Part shown: positions 1-7,491 of the stretch, one piece after another
Numbering within the stretch: position 1 is the stretch's first letter
How the letters are laid out: each line of letters starts with the position of its first letter
From: Alphaproteobacteria bacterium
GTDB lineage: Bacteria > Pseudomonadota > Alphaproteobacteria > UBA828
Assembly: GCA_022826345.1 (NCBI GenBank)
Contig: JAJDVB010000060.1
Location: forward strand, 1 to 11,480
Direction of reading: 5' to 3'
DNA length: 11,480 nucleotides
Made by a program: the position numbers and the translations under genes
Notes under the pieces: model-generated
Told to the model about the DNA's origin: nothing
The model's input: the letters and a program-made list of their open reading frames with translations, nothing else
The model's database searches: none

Positions 1-255
1 CGCAGCCTTCCGCCCAGGAAGCTCCCCCTTGTCCAGAAATACCTTGAGGCTTCTTTCGCCCAGCTCGATGCCTCGCGCCTTGAGCACTTCGTGCATCTGC
101 GCCACGGTCACGCCCTTGGCCCGTTGCTCGAGCATGCGCTCTCGCAAGCGGTCCAGGACGTCTTTCAGCAACAGCTTCGGCGGCGCCAGCTTCGCAAGGT
201 CCGCATCGATGGCATCGAAGTCGATATCCGATTCGTTGAAGCGTCTGACGACCAT
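1..255 (-). CDS. Small transfer-accessory-like protein, C-terminus cut by window edge
   Basis: Eighty-five codons are open from an ATG at 255 down to base 1, so the C-terminus lies outside the window. The start is well supported: AGGAGGA sits about 7 nt upstream of the ATG, and a good promoter lies at 299-327. The protein begins MVVRRFNESD and is acidic for its first 20 residues. A basic helical stretch (about residues 28-47, LLLKDVLDRLRERMLEQRAK) follows, then a pattern of the form G-x-T-x-x-x-(M/I)-x-x-x-L-x-x-x-G-(I)-x-L-x-x-x-x-L-x-x-(F/Y)-L at about 48-76. That pattern is common in small DNA-binding accessory proteins encoded next to relaxases. Divergence from a relaxase across a probable oriT recalls the traCDG/traAFB layout of Ti plasmids. 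A role as relaxosome accessory or autoregulator is inference; the family cannot be named with confidence. Confidence 0.72.
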   Translation of the reverse strand, partial: MVVRRFNESDIDFDAIDADLAKLAPPKLLLKDVLDRLRERMLEQRAKGVTVAQMHEVLKARGIELGERSLKVFLDKGELPGRKAA

Positions 256-298
256 AACCGTTTCCTCCTCACGTCGTTTCTCACCTGGACGAGCTCGA

Positions 299-327
299 AT
301 GATCGGCCTAGGCCCCCACCGTGTCAA
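299..327 (-). promoter_or_regulatory. Sigma70-type promoter of the small divergent gene, palindrome in spacer
   Basis: On the minus strand a perfect TTGACA (-35, 322-327) is separated by exactly 17 bp from GATCAT (-10, 299-304; 4 of 6 to consensus). The spacer holds the perfect palindrome GGCCTAGGCC (305-314). Transcription would start near 291 and leave a leader of about 36 nt before the ATG at 255. The palindrome is placed where a bound repressor would block RNA polymerase, so autoregulation by a local protein is plausible but unproven. Confidence 0.6.
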
Positions 328-445
328 CGAGAAGACCGTAACGTTCTGCTTCTGCGCCCGATTTTCGGTCTGTTTCCCGTTCCACCTGCCGCAGGATGAC
401 CGCTATGATGTATATCCGCCTGTTGTTCGTCGCGTCTCGTCGTTG

Positions 446-473
446 TTGACTTTTCACACCTATGCACTAAAGT
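446..473 (+). promoter_or_regulatory. Possible promoter of the relaxase gene
   Basis: TTGACT (446-451) is followed after 16 bp by TAAAGT (468-473; 4 of 6 to the -10 consensus). The -10 box falls inside the TGCACT-AA-AGTGCA inverted repeat, so relaxosome binding there could also repress transcription. The leader to the relaxase start would be about 180 nt, long for a simple promoter, which keeps confidence modest. Confidence 0.35.
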
Positions 474-498
474 GCAGTGTTCCGGGATACATAGCCCA
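463..498 (+). other. Candidate origin of transfer (oriT): hairpin plus nic-like motif
   Basis: A perfect inverted repeat TGCACT-AA-AGTGCA (463-476) is followed 14 nt later by ATAGCCCA (491-498). As I recall it, the R388 oriT recognised by the MOBF relaxase TrwC has a hairpin of the form CGCACC-GAAA-GGTGCG just upstream of nic, and cleavage occurs in GTCT/ATAGCCCA. The same arrangement is seen here next to a MOBF relaxase gene, with nic predicted between 490 and 491. The hairpin-nic distance is 14 nt rather than about 8, and the bases before nic differ (GATAC instead of TGTCT). The location in the divergent intergenic region fits an oriT well. Confidence 0.5.
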
Positions 499-652
499 TT
501 GTGGAGACAGTCTGGAAGCGGCCGTTTTGCGGAGTTGGGTAACCATCTGACCGTCATGAGGAATCTCTCTCCGACAGCGTTCAGGTCCGCTCCGGTCTCA
601 GGCCAGGAGCGGCAGCCCGGCTGCGCCCAACGCATCAGCCCGGCAGTCCTGC

Positions 653-664
653 ATGGCGCGCCAT
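653..664. repeat. 12-bp perfect palindrome over the relaxase start codon
   Basis: ATGGCGCGCCAT is a perfect palindrome whose right end contains the first two bases of the relaxase ATG (663-665). In RNA it could fold only as a very tight stem, but as DNA it could be an operator. No Shine-Dalgarno sequence is present at this start. Chance occurrence in GC-rich DNA is possible. Confidence 0.4.
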
Positions 665-3600
665 GGTAGCCACGCTCGCCCAGGCCGCCTCCGCCGCATA
701 CTACATGGAGAGCCAGCGCTCGTTCCGGCATCCCAACGAGTACTACACCGCAGGCGAGGAGCCGGACGGGGTGTGGTTCAACCCCAGGGGCCTGCTCGGC
801 CTTGAGAACGGCGGCAAAGTCGACAGCGCTGACTTCCAGCGGCTCTACAACGGCTTCGCGCCGGACGGCTCCCAGAAACTCACCAGGAACGCCGGCAGCG
901 AGAACCGCTCGCCCGGCCTGGACATGACCTTCTCCGCCGACAAGAGCGTGTCCGCGCTCTGGGCCGTCGCCGACCCCGAGCTTCGCTCCCGGATCGAGGA
1001 CGCGCACAACGACGCCGCCCGGGTGGCGCTGGAAGAGACCGTGTTCCGGCACTGCGCCTGGACGAGAATCAGGGACCAGGAAGGGCAGATTAAGGTTCTG
1101 CCTGCCGATATCGCCGTAGCGATGTTCCAGCACGGCACCAGCCGCGAGAACGACCCGCAGCTTCATACCCACTGCCTCATCTTCAACGCGGCCCGGACGC
1201 AGGAGGACGGCAAGTGGCGGGCAATGCACCAGTACCCGGTCTACAGCTGGGCCAAGGCGGCGGGCGCCGTCTACCGCAACGCGCTCGCCTGGAACCTGCG
1301 CGAGCGCCTCGGCGTCCGCATCGAACAGTACGGACCCGACGGCGCGTTCACCCGTATCGAGGGCATGCCGGAGGACCTGCAGGTCTTCTGGTCCAAGCGG
1401 CGCAGGACGATCGTCGCCAAGGCCGGGGAGCTGGGCATTCCGACGCTCGGCAACGCGTCCCGCATGGCAGGCGTCAACAAGCTGACCAGGGCAGGCAAGT
1501 CGCACGACAACGATCCCGAGGTGCGTCACGGGCGCTGGCGCGACGAAGCACAGGGCTTCGCCGAGCGCGAGAAACTGATCGCGGCCGTAACCGGCAACAG
1601 GGTGGAGACCGGCCGTGAGGCAGTGCGTGAGCTGACGGACCGGCTCGACGATCTTCCCGCTCACCTGGCCCGGGAGGAGGCGGTATTCCGGCGCCCGGAC
1701 ATGGTGGAAGCGGCGGCGAATGCAGCGGCAGGCCTGATCGGACCTGAAGCGCTGAAGACCGCCATCGAGAGGCTGCGGCGCAACCCCGAGATCGAGCGGC
1801 TGGAGCCGAAGAAGCCGACGGCCGAATCCCGCGCCGGCATGGTGCACACCGAGGTCTATTCCACCCGGCACAATCTCGGGCTCGAACAGGCTGTGAAGGA
1901 CATGGCGTCCTCCATGGCGTCAGACGCCGGCCACGGACTGCCGGAAGAGGCGGTGGCGTTGAAGGTCGAGACGCTGCTGGACCGGGACTATCCGTTGAGC
2001 CAGGAGCAGTCGCTGGCGATCCGGCACGCCACCGTAACGGGTGGGCGCGTGGCGGTGATCGAAGGCGCGGCAGGCTCGGGCAAGACCACCACGCTCCGGC
2101 CCATCACCGACCTGCACAGGGAGCACGGCTACGAGATCGTGCCGACGGCAGTCGCCTGGCGTACCGCCGTCGCACTGGGCGACGACTGCGACGCCCGCCC
2201 CTACTGCGTGGACAAGCTGCTGAAGCTCGCCGCGAAGGGGCAGCTGGAGATCGGCAGGCGCACCCTGATCGTGGTGGACGAGGCGGGGATGCTGTCCACC
2301 CGCCAGGCCCATCACATCCTCCAGCTCTCCGAGCGCCACGGCGCGAAGGTGGTGTTCGCCGGCGACACCCGTCAGCAGCAGCCGGTGGAGGCGGGGCCGG
2401 GGCTGCGGCTCATCCGCGACGTCGCCGGCAGCGTCCGCGTCGACCGCATCAGGCGCCAGAAGGCGGACCTCGAAGACGTGCTGGTTCATGTCCACAAGGA
2501 GACGCCGGAGCAGGCGCGCTTCCGGGCCGGACTGACCTCACGGGAGGAACGCGATGCGATCCTCGCCGACTACGAGGCGATGGAGAAGAAACCCCTGTTC
2601 ACGCCCTGGCAGGTGGCGGTGTCCGAAGCGCTCAGGGACGGCGACGCGGAACAGGCCATAGAGGCGTGGCGCCTCCGGAGCCGGCTTCACCTCTGCTACG
2701 ACGAGGAGAAGACGCTCAGGCGTCTGGTGGACGACTGGGCGCGGCACATGGGGGCCGAGCCCGGCAAATCCGCCGTGGTGCTCGCGCGCACGCGCGCGGA
2801 AGCACGCGCTCTCTCGTGGCTGATGCGGGAGCGCGTGCTTGCCCGAACGCCGGACGCCACGCGCGCGGTGATCGAGGTGAGCCGGGACCTGGACGGCCGC
2901 GTCACGGAGCCGCTGGAGATCGCGGTCGGCGACCGCCTCCGCATCGGAGCCACGCAGTGGGAGAAGCAGCTCTTCAACGGCACCGTGGTCACCGTCGAAG
3001 GCATCGAGATGCAGAACCCAGAGGTGAGGCGCGGGGAACACGGAGCGGTGTCGCGCAAGGACCGGAACAGGGAAGCCAGGGAGCATACGGGGCCCGGCCC
3101 GGAGGCAGGCGAGGATCGCCTTGAGACGGGTCATGCCGGGAGAGAATCCGGAAGGAAAGCGGAAGACGAGCCATCCGTGTTCATCACGGCGCGCACCGAC
3201 GACGGCCGGGCGGTCTCATTCCGCCACGACGAGATCCGCGACTTCCACGACAACATCCGCCTCGACTACGGCTACGCCATGACCATCGCGTCCGCTCAGG
3301 GGATCACGGTCGATCGGGCATTCCTCCTGATCGACGACCGGCCCTCCCGCGAGACCGTCTATCCCGCCGCGACGCGCCACCGCGAGGGCATCGATGTCTA
3401 TGTCAATCGCGCGCCCATCGTCTTCGACATCGCCGAGCACCGGCCCGAGGACGAGGCGGACGCGCCCGTCACCGACTTCGACGTACGCGCGTATCTGGCG
3501 GAGCGCTGGGCGCGCTCGCAGCCCAAGGAAGCGGCGCTCGACTACATCGCGGACGGCGCATGGCGGGATGCGAGAGAACGGGCTCAGCTCGCTGCGCGGC

Positions 3601-5045
3601 ATGAAGCGAAGCCCGGAGCGCAGCTCGGTCGCGGCGGTAACGATAACGGCGAAAGCCAGCCGCAGAGTGCGGCGCGTGGCGATCCGGGCGAACGGCAGGG
3701 AGAGGCGGTAGCGGCAACGGCGGCGGCGAACGACAACGCCATCGTCCGCATCGCCCGGGAAATCCGCCATGCGGTCAACGGCTGGCGCCACGGCGCCGCC
3801 GTCGACGCTTTCGCGGCGGAGAGCACCGAGGTCATGGCGGTATGGGACGAGCTTCGCAAGCGCGCTCGCGCCGAAGGCGAAGCGGTGGCGCTGTCCCCTG
3901 CTTTCCGCGACACCCTCGACCGTCACCGCGCGCTGATGAAGCAGGCCGCGTCCTTCCGCGCCCGGCCGCAAGCGTTCGAGCGCCTGCTCGCCGAGCGCGC
4001 CGGCATCGGAGAAGGCGAGCTCGAGAAACTCCGCAATCAGCACGCGCGCGCCGGCAGCTACCTCCGCTCCGTGACTGCCAGGGCCGCTCACCGGGCGCGG
4101 CAGGACGCAAAGCGCCAAGACGCACCGCGCGAAGAAGCGGGGATCGTCGAGGCTCTCGCAGCCGAGGCTGTCCCAACCGAGGTTGTCGCAGCCGAGGCTG
4201 ACGCAGCCGGGATCGCCGCCCCTGCCGCCGGGCCCGCTCCCGAAGAGTCCCTGCCGCCCCCGACTTCGGAAGCGGCCGCGCCCGGCCCGGAGCGCGATGC
4301 CCCGCCCGACTGGCGCACGCTCTACGATGAGCTGCAACGTGACTGGAACGGGCTCGTCGCCCGCGCCGAGGAACCTGACCTTCCGCTGCCGCTGATGGAC
4401 GGGTACGACGCGTTGATCGGCCGGCTGCGCTCACTTGCCGAACATTCCGATCTCTCCGAGCGCGCGCGCAGCGTGATCGACGGGCTCCTCGAGTACCATG
4501 ACGACGAGACTGCGGCGCGCGAGATTGCCGAGGGCTATCTGGCGGCGGCGGAACAGCACGTAGAGGCGTACAGGGTGCTCGAACGCGATGCCGGCGAGCG
4601 CGGCGTTTCCGTTGCCCATCTCAACGCCTGGCCCGGGTGGCGCGAGACGGCCGAATTGCTGGCGGACACCGGCAAGGCCGTCCTCGCCAACGACGAGAGG
4701 TACGGCGCATATCTCGACGCGATCGCCGCCGGGAAGCCGCGCGCTCGCTTGAAGGTCGACCAACTGCGCAACCGGCTCGACGACAACCGCACCGTCGCAA
4801 GGAAGCCGCAGGTTCCGCAGACTCGGCGAGAGCCGACGCCGAAGCAGGAGCAGGGCTTTGCGCACAGGCTGGACGATGACCGCCAGCCTCGGCATCAACC
4901 CCGGTCGGCGGTCGAAGGCGAAAGACAGGGCATCGCCTGGATCCTCGACGATCCCGAGAAACTCCGTGAGCTGCGCGAGAAAGCCGAGAAGCGCGAACGC
5001 AAGCTCGGCAGGCACATGCGAAGGAGCCGGGGGCTCAGTATGTAA
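663..5045 (+). CDS. MOBF-family conjugative relaxase with C-terminal RecD-like helicase (TrwC/TraI type)
   Basis: This 1460-residue protein would nick oriT, stay bound to the 5' end and unwind the transferred strand. The relaxase domain (about 1-300) has the tyrosine pairs expected near the N-terminus (Y13/Y14 and Y27/Y28, matching TrwC Y18 and Y26) and the metal-binding triad H157, H168, H170 in HGTSRENDPQLHTH. The helicase part has Walker A GAAGSGKT (468-475), Walker B VVDEAG (537-542), GDTRQQQPVEAG (567-578) and a late motif YAMTIASAQGITVDRA (871-886). A charged low-complexity insert lies at about 785-835. After about residue 980 comes an Ala/Arg/Glu-rich helical extension with a short Pro/Ala linker near 1165-1210 and a very basic C-terminus. 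The ATG at 663 is the only ATG in the open frame that keeps Y13/Y14, although it lacks a Shine-Dalgarno. No frameshift is seen and length is within the usual MOBF range. Confidence 0.95.
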   Translation: MVATLAQAASAAYYMESQRSFRHPNEYYTAGEEPDGVWFNPRGLLGLENGGKVDSADFQRLYNGFAPDGSQKLTRNAGSENRSPGLDMTFSADKSVSALWAVADPELRSRIEDAHNDAARVALEETVFRHCAWTRIRDQEGQIKVLPADIAVAMFQHGTSRENDPQLHTHCLIFNAARTQEDGKWRAMHQYPVYSWAKAAGAVYRNALAWNLRERLGVRIEQYGPDGAFTRIEGMPEDLQVFWSKRRRTIVAKAGELGIPTLGNASRMAGVNKLTRAGKSHDNDPEVRHGRWRDEAQGFAEREKLIAAVTGNRVETGREAVRELTDRLDDLPAHLAREEAVFRRPDMVEAAANAAAGLIGPEALKTAIERLRRNPEIERLEPKKPTAESRAGMVHTEVYSTRHNLGLEQAVKDMASSMASDAGHGLPEEAVALKVETLLDRDYPLSQEQSLAIRHATVTGGRVAVIEGAAGSGKTTTLRPITDLHREHGYEIVPTAVAWRTAVALGDDCDARPYCVDKLLKLAAKGQLEIGRRTLIVVDEAGMLSTRQAHHILQLSERHGAKVVFAGDTRQQQPVEAGPGLRLIRDVAGSVRVDRIRRQKADLEDVLVHVHKETPEQARFRAGLTSREERDAILADYEAMEKKPLFTPWQVAVSEALRDGDAEQAIEAWRLRSRLHLCYDEEKTLRRLVDDWARHMGAEPGKSAVVLARTRAEARALSWLMRERVLARTPDATRAVIEVSRDLDGRVTEPLEIAVGDRLRIGATQWEKQLFNGTVVTVEGIEMQNPEVRRGEHGAVSRKDRNREAREHTGPGPEAGEDRLETGHAGRESGRKAEDEPSVFITARTDDGRAVSFRHDEIRDFHDNIRLDYGYAMTIASAQGITVDRAFLLIDDRPSRETVYPAATRHREGIDVYVNRAPIVFDIAEHRPEDEADAPVTDFDVRAYLAERWARSQPKEAALDYIADGAWRDARERAQLAARHEAKPGAQLGRGGNDNGESQPQSAARGDPGERQGEAVAATAAANDNAIVRIAREIRHAVNGWRHGAAVDAFAAESTEVMAVWDELRKRARAEGEAVALSPAFRDTLDRHRALMKQAASFRARPQAFERLLAERAGIGEGELEKLRNQHARAGSYLRSVTARAAHRARQDAKRQDAPREEAGIVEALAAEAVPTEVVAAEADAAGIAAPAAGPAPEESLPPPTSEAAAPGPERDAPPDWRTLYDELQRDWNGLVARAEEPDLPLPLMDGYDALIGRLRSLAEHSDLSERARSVIDGLLEYHDDETAAREIAEGYLAAAEQHVEAYRVLERDAGERGVSVAHLNAWPGWRETAELLADTGKAVLANDERYGAYLDAIAAGKPRARLKVDQLRNRLDDNRTVARKPQVPQTRREPTPKQEQGFAHRLDDDRQPRHQPRSAVEGERQGIAWILDDPEKLRELREKAEKRERKLGRHMRRSRGLSM
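4156..4215 (+). repeat. Four imperfect 15-bp tandem repeats inside the relaxase gene
   Basis: Four consecutive 15-bp units (4156-4170, 4171-4185, 4186-4200, 4201-4215) have a core like TCGCAGCCGAGGCTG. They encode pentapeptides of the type (V)-A-A-E-A, in the acidic Ala-rich linker between two helical parts of the relaxase C-terminus. Units 1 and 3 are identical. Copy number could vary without breaking the frame. Confidence 0.7.
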
Positions 5046-5237
5046 ACCTATCTCCTTCTTGCCGCACGGTTCCAAGTTCGAGGCCAGGGCAGCGGCAGCG
5101 CCTACGCCCATCGCAGCATGCCGGAGACGGGCGAAAACGAATACGCGACCTGTCTGCGAATTGGCTGGAGATCTTCGCAACGGCCAAGTTCAGTGGCCGA
5201 GGGCGGGTGGAGGAAGCTGCTCGCCGGACCCCCGTCG

Positions 5238-5324
5238 ATACTCAGCTCAATCGCACGCACCACAGTCGACCAGTACGAAACGATCAAGGCGATGCTCCGC
5301 GAAGCCGGCGTACAGCTATTGCCG
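5238..5324 (+). pseudogene. Possible fragment of a serine recombinase
   Basis: In the roughly 400 bp between the relaxase stop and the next gene I see no intact gene. One stretch, 5253-5322, reads ARTTVDQYETIKAMLREAG and then VQLL. This resembles the end of a resolvase N-terminal domain (pattern R-x-x-x-D-x-x-x-x-(I/L)-x-x-(L)-x-x-x-G-(V/I)-x-L). The rest of such a protein is absent: no catalytic serine region lies upstream in frame, and the match dissolves after 5325. It may be a decayed recombinase scrap or a chance resemblance. Confidence 0.22.
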
Positions 5325-5403
5325 CGTCCCACTGAGCAAAGTCGAGTCCAACGCCCTTGCCCGTGGTTCGCTCGAGATTCCGGCCGTCAGGATTGTTAAG
5401 CGA

Positions 5404-5423
5404 ATGAGGCGAGGCCGCCTCAT
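5404..5423 (-). terminator. Hairpin 28 bp downstream of the DUF4189/MORN gene, possible terminator
   Basis: ATGAGGCG-AGGC-CGCCTCAT forms a perfect 8-bp stem with a 4-nt loop, just past the stop codon of the minus-strand secreted-protein gene. There is no run of T after it on either strand, so it is not a canonical intrinsic terminator. It may instead protect the mRNA 3' end. Confidence 0.4.
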
Positions 5424-5451
5424 CGTCCGTCCAATACGATGCTGCCCTTGG

Positions 5452-6672
5452 CTATTCGAAGCCGCAGGCTTCAAAGGTCGTAAAGAGGGCAGCTCTTCGG
5501 CCCTGATCCTCGACGCAGCCGTCGCGCCAATCGCCCTCATATGTCTCTCCCCCCGAGAGGGTAACGGTTCCAAACCCGTTCGCCTTGCCGTCGCGAAATT
5601 CCCCCTCGAAACGAGTTCCATCTGCCCTACGCAAAACCCAGTGGCCCTCAAGCTTACCGTGAACAATCTCTCCGGTCCCCTGAGTGGAGGTTTCCGCGCT
5701 GCTCCAGTACAGGTTGCCCCTTCCATGAGCCGTGTCGCCGGAACACCCCCCGGACCATTCGACGTCCATAGAGGGCGCGGAATAAGTATCCCAGAAATAG
5801 CAGTCGGGCTTGTTGGATATCTCTCGCCAACACTCTGAACCTTCCGGCATGCCTTGGCATTTCGGCCCCGCGGCGGCGAAGTATAGAACTTGATTGCCAG
5901 ATCGGCCTCCGCTTGCAGCGTCATGAGATGTCCCTTCCCCGCGGTCTTCACCCGCGGAGGCCGCGAGCGTCTCCGCCTCATCTTGTGTCAGGTACCCCGT
6001 CGCTTCGAGGCCCTTCGCCTGCTGCCACTCCCAGATGGCCGATCGGGTGCGCGGTCCGAACATGCCGTCCGCAGGACCGGCGTCGAACCCCAAAGCGGCG
6101 AGACCCCGCTGGACCCGGATACGCTGTTCACGGGTGAGCGATTCGTCCCGCGATGCGCCGCTCTTTTCCGGCCCGTCTCCGCCGTCGGTTCCTCGGGCCG
6201 CGAGGCCACCCGGCTCTTCCGACTTCACAAGGACGCTCTCGCTGCCCGACCATGTGCCCACCTCACCGCCCGGCCCGGCGCATTGGGACCCGACAATGGC
6301 GCAGCCGGAACCCCCGGCAGCCTCGCATGTCCGCAGGGCCCGCGCTTCCGCCTGTTCCATAGACATCCCGCTCTTTCCCTGCGCCATGCCGTACTGATCC
6401 ACAGCAAGCGCGCCACAGCCGTTCTGGAACCAGGCGAGTTCGACACACTCCGTTCCGCTGCCGGCGAGACAGGCGTTCATTGCCACCTCTACCGCTTCGT
6501 CCCGACTTCCATAGTTCCAGGCGAATCCGTAGGCCACGGTCTCATCCTGATTTGCCCAGCCGAAGGCGATGGCGCCATGAGCGTCCTGCGCTTGGGCGGG
6601 ACCGGCGAAAAACAGCAGAGCGCTCGCAGCCACCGCGAGGCACTCTATGGGCGATCGGCGACAATCGAACAT
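5452..6672 (-). CDS. Secreted DUF4189 + peptidoglycan-binding + MORN-repeat protein
   Basis: A 406-residue exported protein. Residues 1-28 form a signal peptide (basic CRRS, a hydrophobic stretch around 11-24, cleavage expected after AQA at 26-28). Residues about 31-132 match the DUF4189 pattern, with short-side-chain, aromatic and paired-cysteine positions (C68, C76, C86, C116, C124, C131) probably forming disulfides. A Gly/Ser/Glu-rich linker leads to a PG_binding_1 helical domain (about 181-237, including RVQRGLAALGFDAGPADGMFGPRTRSA split around the usual G-x-x-(D)-G-x-x-G-x-x-T/R motif). After a second linker, a Cys/Trp-rich segment (273-312) precedes MORN-like repeats (316-378; GHWVLRRADGTRFEGEFRDG and the GFGTVTLSGG-x-x-YEGDW type). 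The domains suggest a periplasmic cell-wall-associated protein. Its substrate is unknown. No good Shine-Dalgarno is visible before the ATG. Opposite orientation to the flanking transfer genes suggests independent cargo. Confidence 0.85.
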   Translation of the reverse strand: MFDCRRSPIECLAVAASALLFFAGPAQAQDAHGAIAFGWANQDETVAYGFAWNYGSRDEAVEVAMNACLAGSGTECVELAWFQNGCGALAVDQYGMAQGKSGMSMEQAEARALRTCEAAGGSGCAIVGSQCAGPGGEVGTWSGSESVLVKSEEPGGLAARGTDGGDGPEKSGASRDESLTREQRIRVQRGLAALGFDAGPADGMFGPRTRSAIWEWQQAKGLEATGYLTQDEAETLAASAGEDRGEGTSHDAASGGRSGNQVLYFAAAGPKCQGMPEGSECWREISNKPDCYFWDTYSAPSMDVEWSGGCSGDTAHGRGNLYWSSAETSTQGTGEIVHGKLEGHWVLRRADGTRFEGEFRDGKANGFGTVTLSGGETYEGDWRDGCVEDQGRRAALFTTFEACGFE

Positions 6673-6737
6673 GGCATTTCCGCAGCAGGCTCCCGGACAC
6701 GACAGCGTTTCAAATCCGCGCGATGGATGCCAGTGTC

Positions 6738-7194
6738 ATGTATCGTAGAAGCAGCAAATTGCCGCTCAAGGTGCGGGCGACGCTTGAGGAGCGGGGGCTG
6801 GACTATACATCCTCGGCACTCGTGAGCGCCGCGACGTGAGAGTGCGTCAGATGGTGCTCGCGAATGCGAAGCCGTTTGTCCCGCTTCGGGTCGAGCGTGC
6901 CCGCGGCGAGACCCAACTGTTCGTGAAGGAGGTCATCGCAGGTGGTGTTCATCGCAGGCGATGTGCACTACATCGTCTGCCGCAACGAGGCGGAGACCAA
7001 GAAGGACCGTGCGGACCGGCTTGCCATCGTCGACGGCCTTCAGCGGTGGCTGAAACAAGGCGAAAAGGTGGTGGTTACCAACACCGGTTACTACCGGCCT
7101 TATCTGCGCCGCTCGGGCGAGGGCGCGGCCTTCGAGATCAATGCCACAAGCTGGCCCAGAAGGCCCGCTATGACGGCATCTTCCTGCTCATGCG
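6738..7194 (+). pseudogene. IS1634-type transposase fragment, multiply frameshifted
   Basis: Three frames join into one recognisable central piece of an IS1634-family DDE transposase. Segment A (to the TGA at 6837) reads VRATLEERGLDYTSSALVS. Segment B (from about 6842) reads VRQMVLANAKPFVPLRVER and then ARGETQLFVKEVIAG. Segment C (from about 6950) reads AGDVHYIVCRNEAETKKDRA, then DRLAIVDGLQRWLKQGEK, VVVTNTGYYRPYLRR and FEINA. Segment D (from about 7146) reads HKLAQKARYDGIFLL. The pattern (Y-I-V-C-x-N-E-x-E-x-x-K-D-x-A-D-R ... K-x-x-x-x-N-x-x-Y-x-x-Y-L) is typical of that family's middle region. The N-terminal part and the C-terminus are missing and no terminal inverted repeats were found, so it is inactive. 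The family assignment rests on remembered motifs. Confidence 0.6.
6933..6964 (+). repeat. 16-bp imperfect tandem duplication that frameshifts the transposase remnant
   Basis: TCATCGCAGGTGGTGT (6933-6948) is followed directly by TCATCGCAGGCGATGT (6949-6964), identical at 14 of 16 positions. Taking out one copy gives the continuous reading VKEVIAGDVHYIVCRN, the expected transposase sequence. The duplication is therefore the direct cause of this frameshift. Confidence 0.75.
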
Positions 7195-7491
7195 GGACGT
7201 GGTGGGGACGGTGGTACTGTCGATCCCCGCGGGTCAGTCGCGCTACGTGCACATCACGATGCTTCGCGGTGATGGCGTCAACCCGACAGGGCGGTTGCCC
7301 ACGGACGCTAGGCAACACCGGAGCGCGTGAACGAGCCAGTGGAATTAGTCGACACCCAACGACGACGTGGTGCTGCGGACGCACATCACGCAGACGGCTG
7401 CTCCGTCGGGTCGCCTGCCGATTACAATAGCCTGCTCCAGGCGAGGGGTAGCTCCCCGCGCCGCTGCAAACCTATCCACAGGAGGAATGCG
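7195..7491. other. Gene-poor spacer with no supported coding sequence
   Basis: Between the end of the transposase similarity and the lipoprotein-like gene I find no ORF with convincing start, domain or codon pattern. A TACAAT (7423-7428) could be a -10 box for the gene starting at 7492, but no good -35 box sits at the right distance. A 12-bp sequence AACGAGCCAGTG (7330-7341) recurs at 9154-9165. Confidence 0.5.

Noticed and set aside
29..550. Plus-strand open frame across the left gene and intergenic region
   Set aside because: The minus-strand small gene has the Shine-Dalgarno, promoter and plausible protein; the plus frame is Ser/Arg-rich shadow and would run through the oriT.
324..1871. 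Long minus-strand open frame opposite the relaxase start
   Set aside because: It lies antisense to the unmistakable relaxase domain and spans the intergenic region; its composition (His/Gly/Arg/Val-rich) is typical of a GC-rich shadow frame.
3216..4337. Minus-strand open frame of about 370 codons opposite the relaxase C-terminal half
   Set aside because: It is antisense to a continuous gene and shows no domain or start signal; a GC-rich shadow.
4858..5838. Plus-strand open frame running from the relaxase end into the DUF4189/MORN gene
   Set aside because: It overlaps two supported genes in wrong frames and its sequence has no coherent domain.
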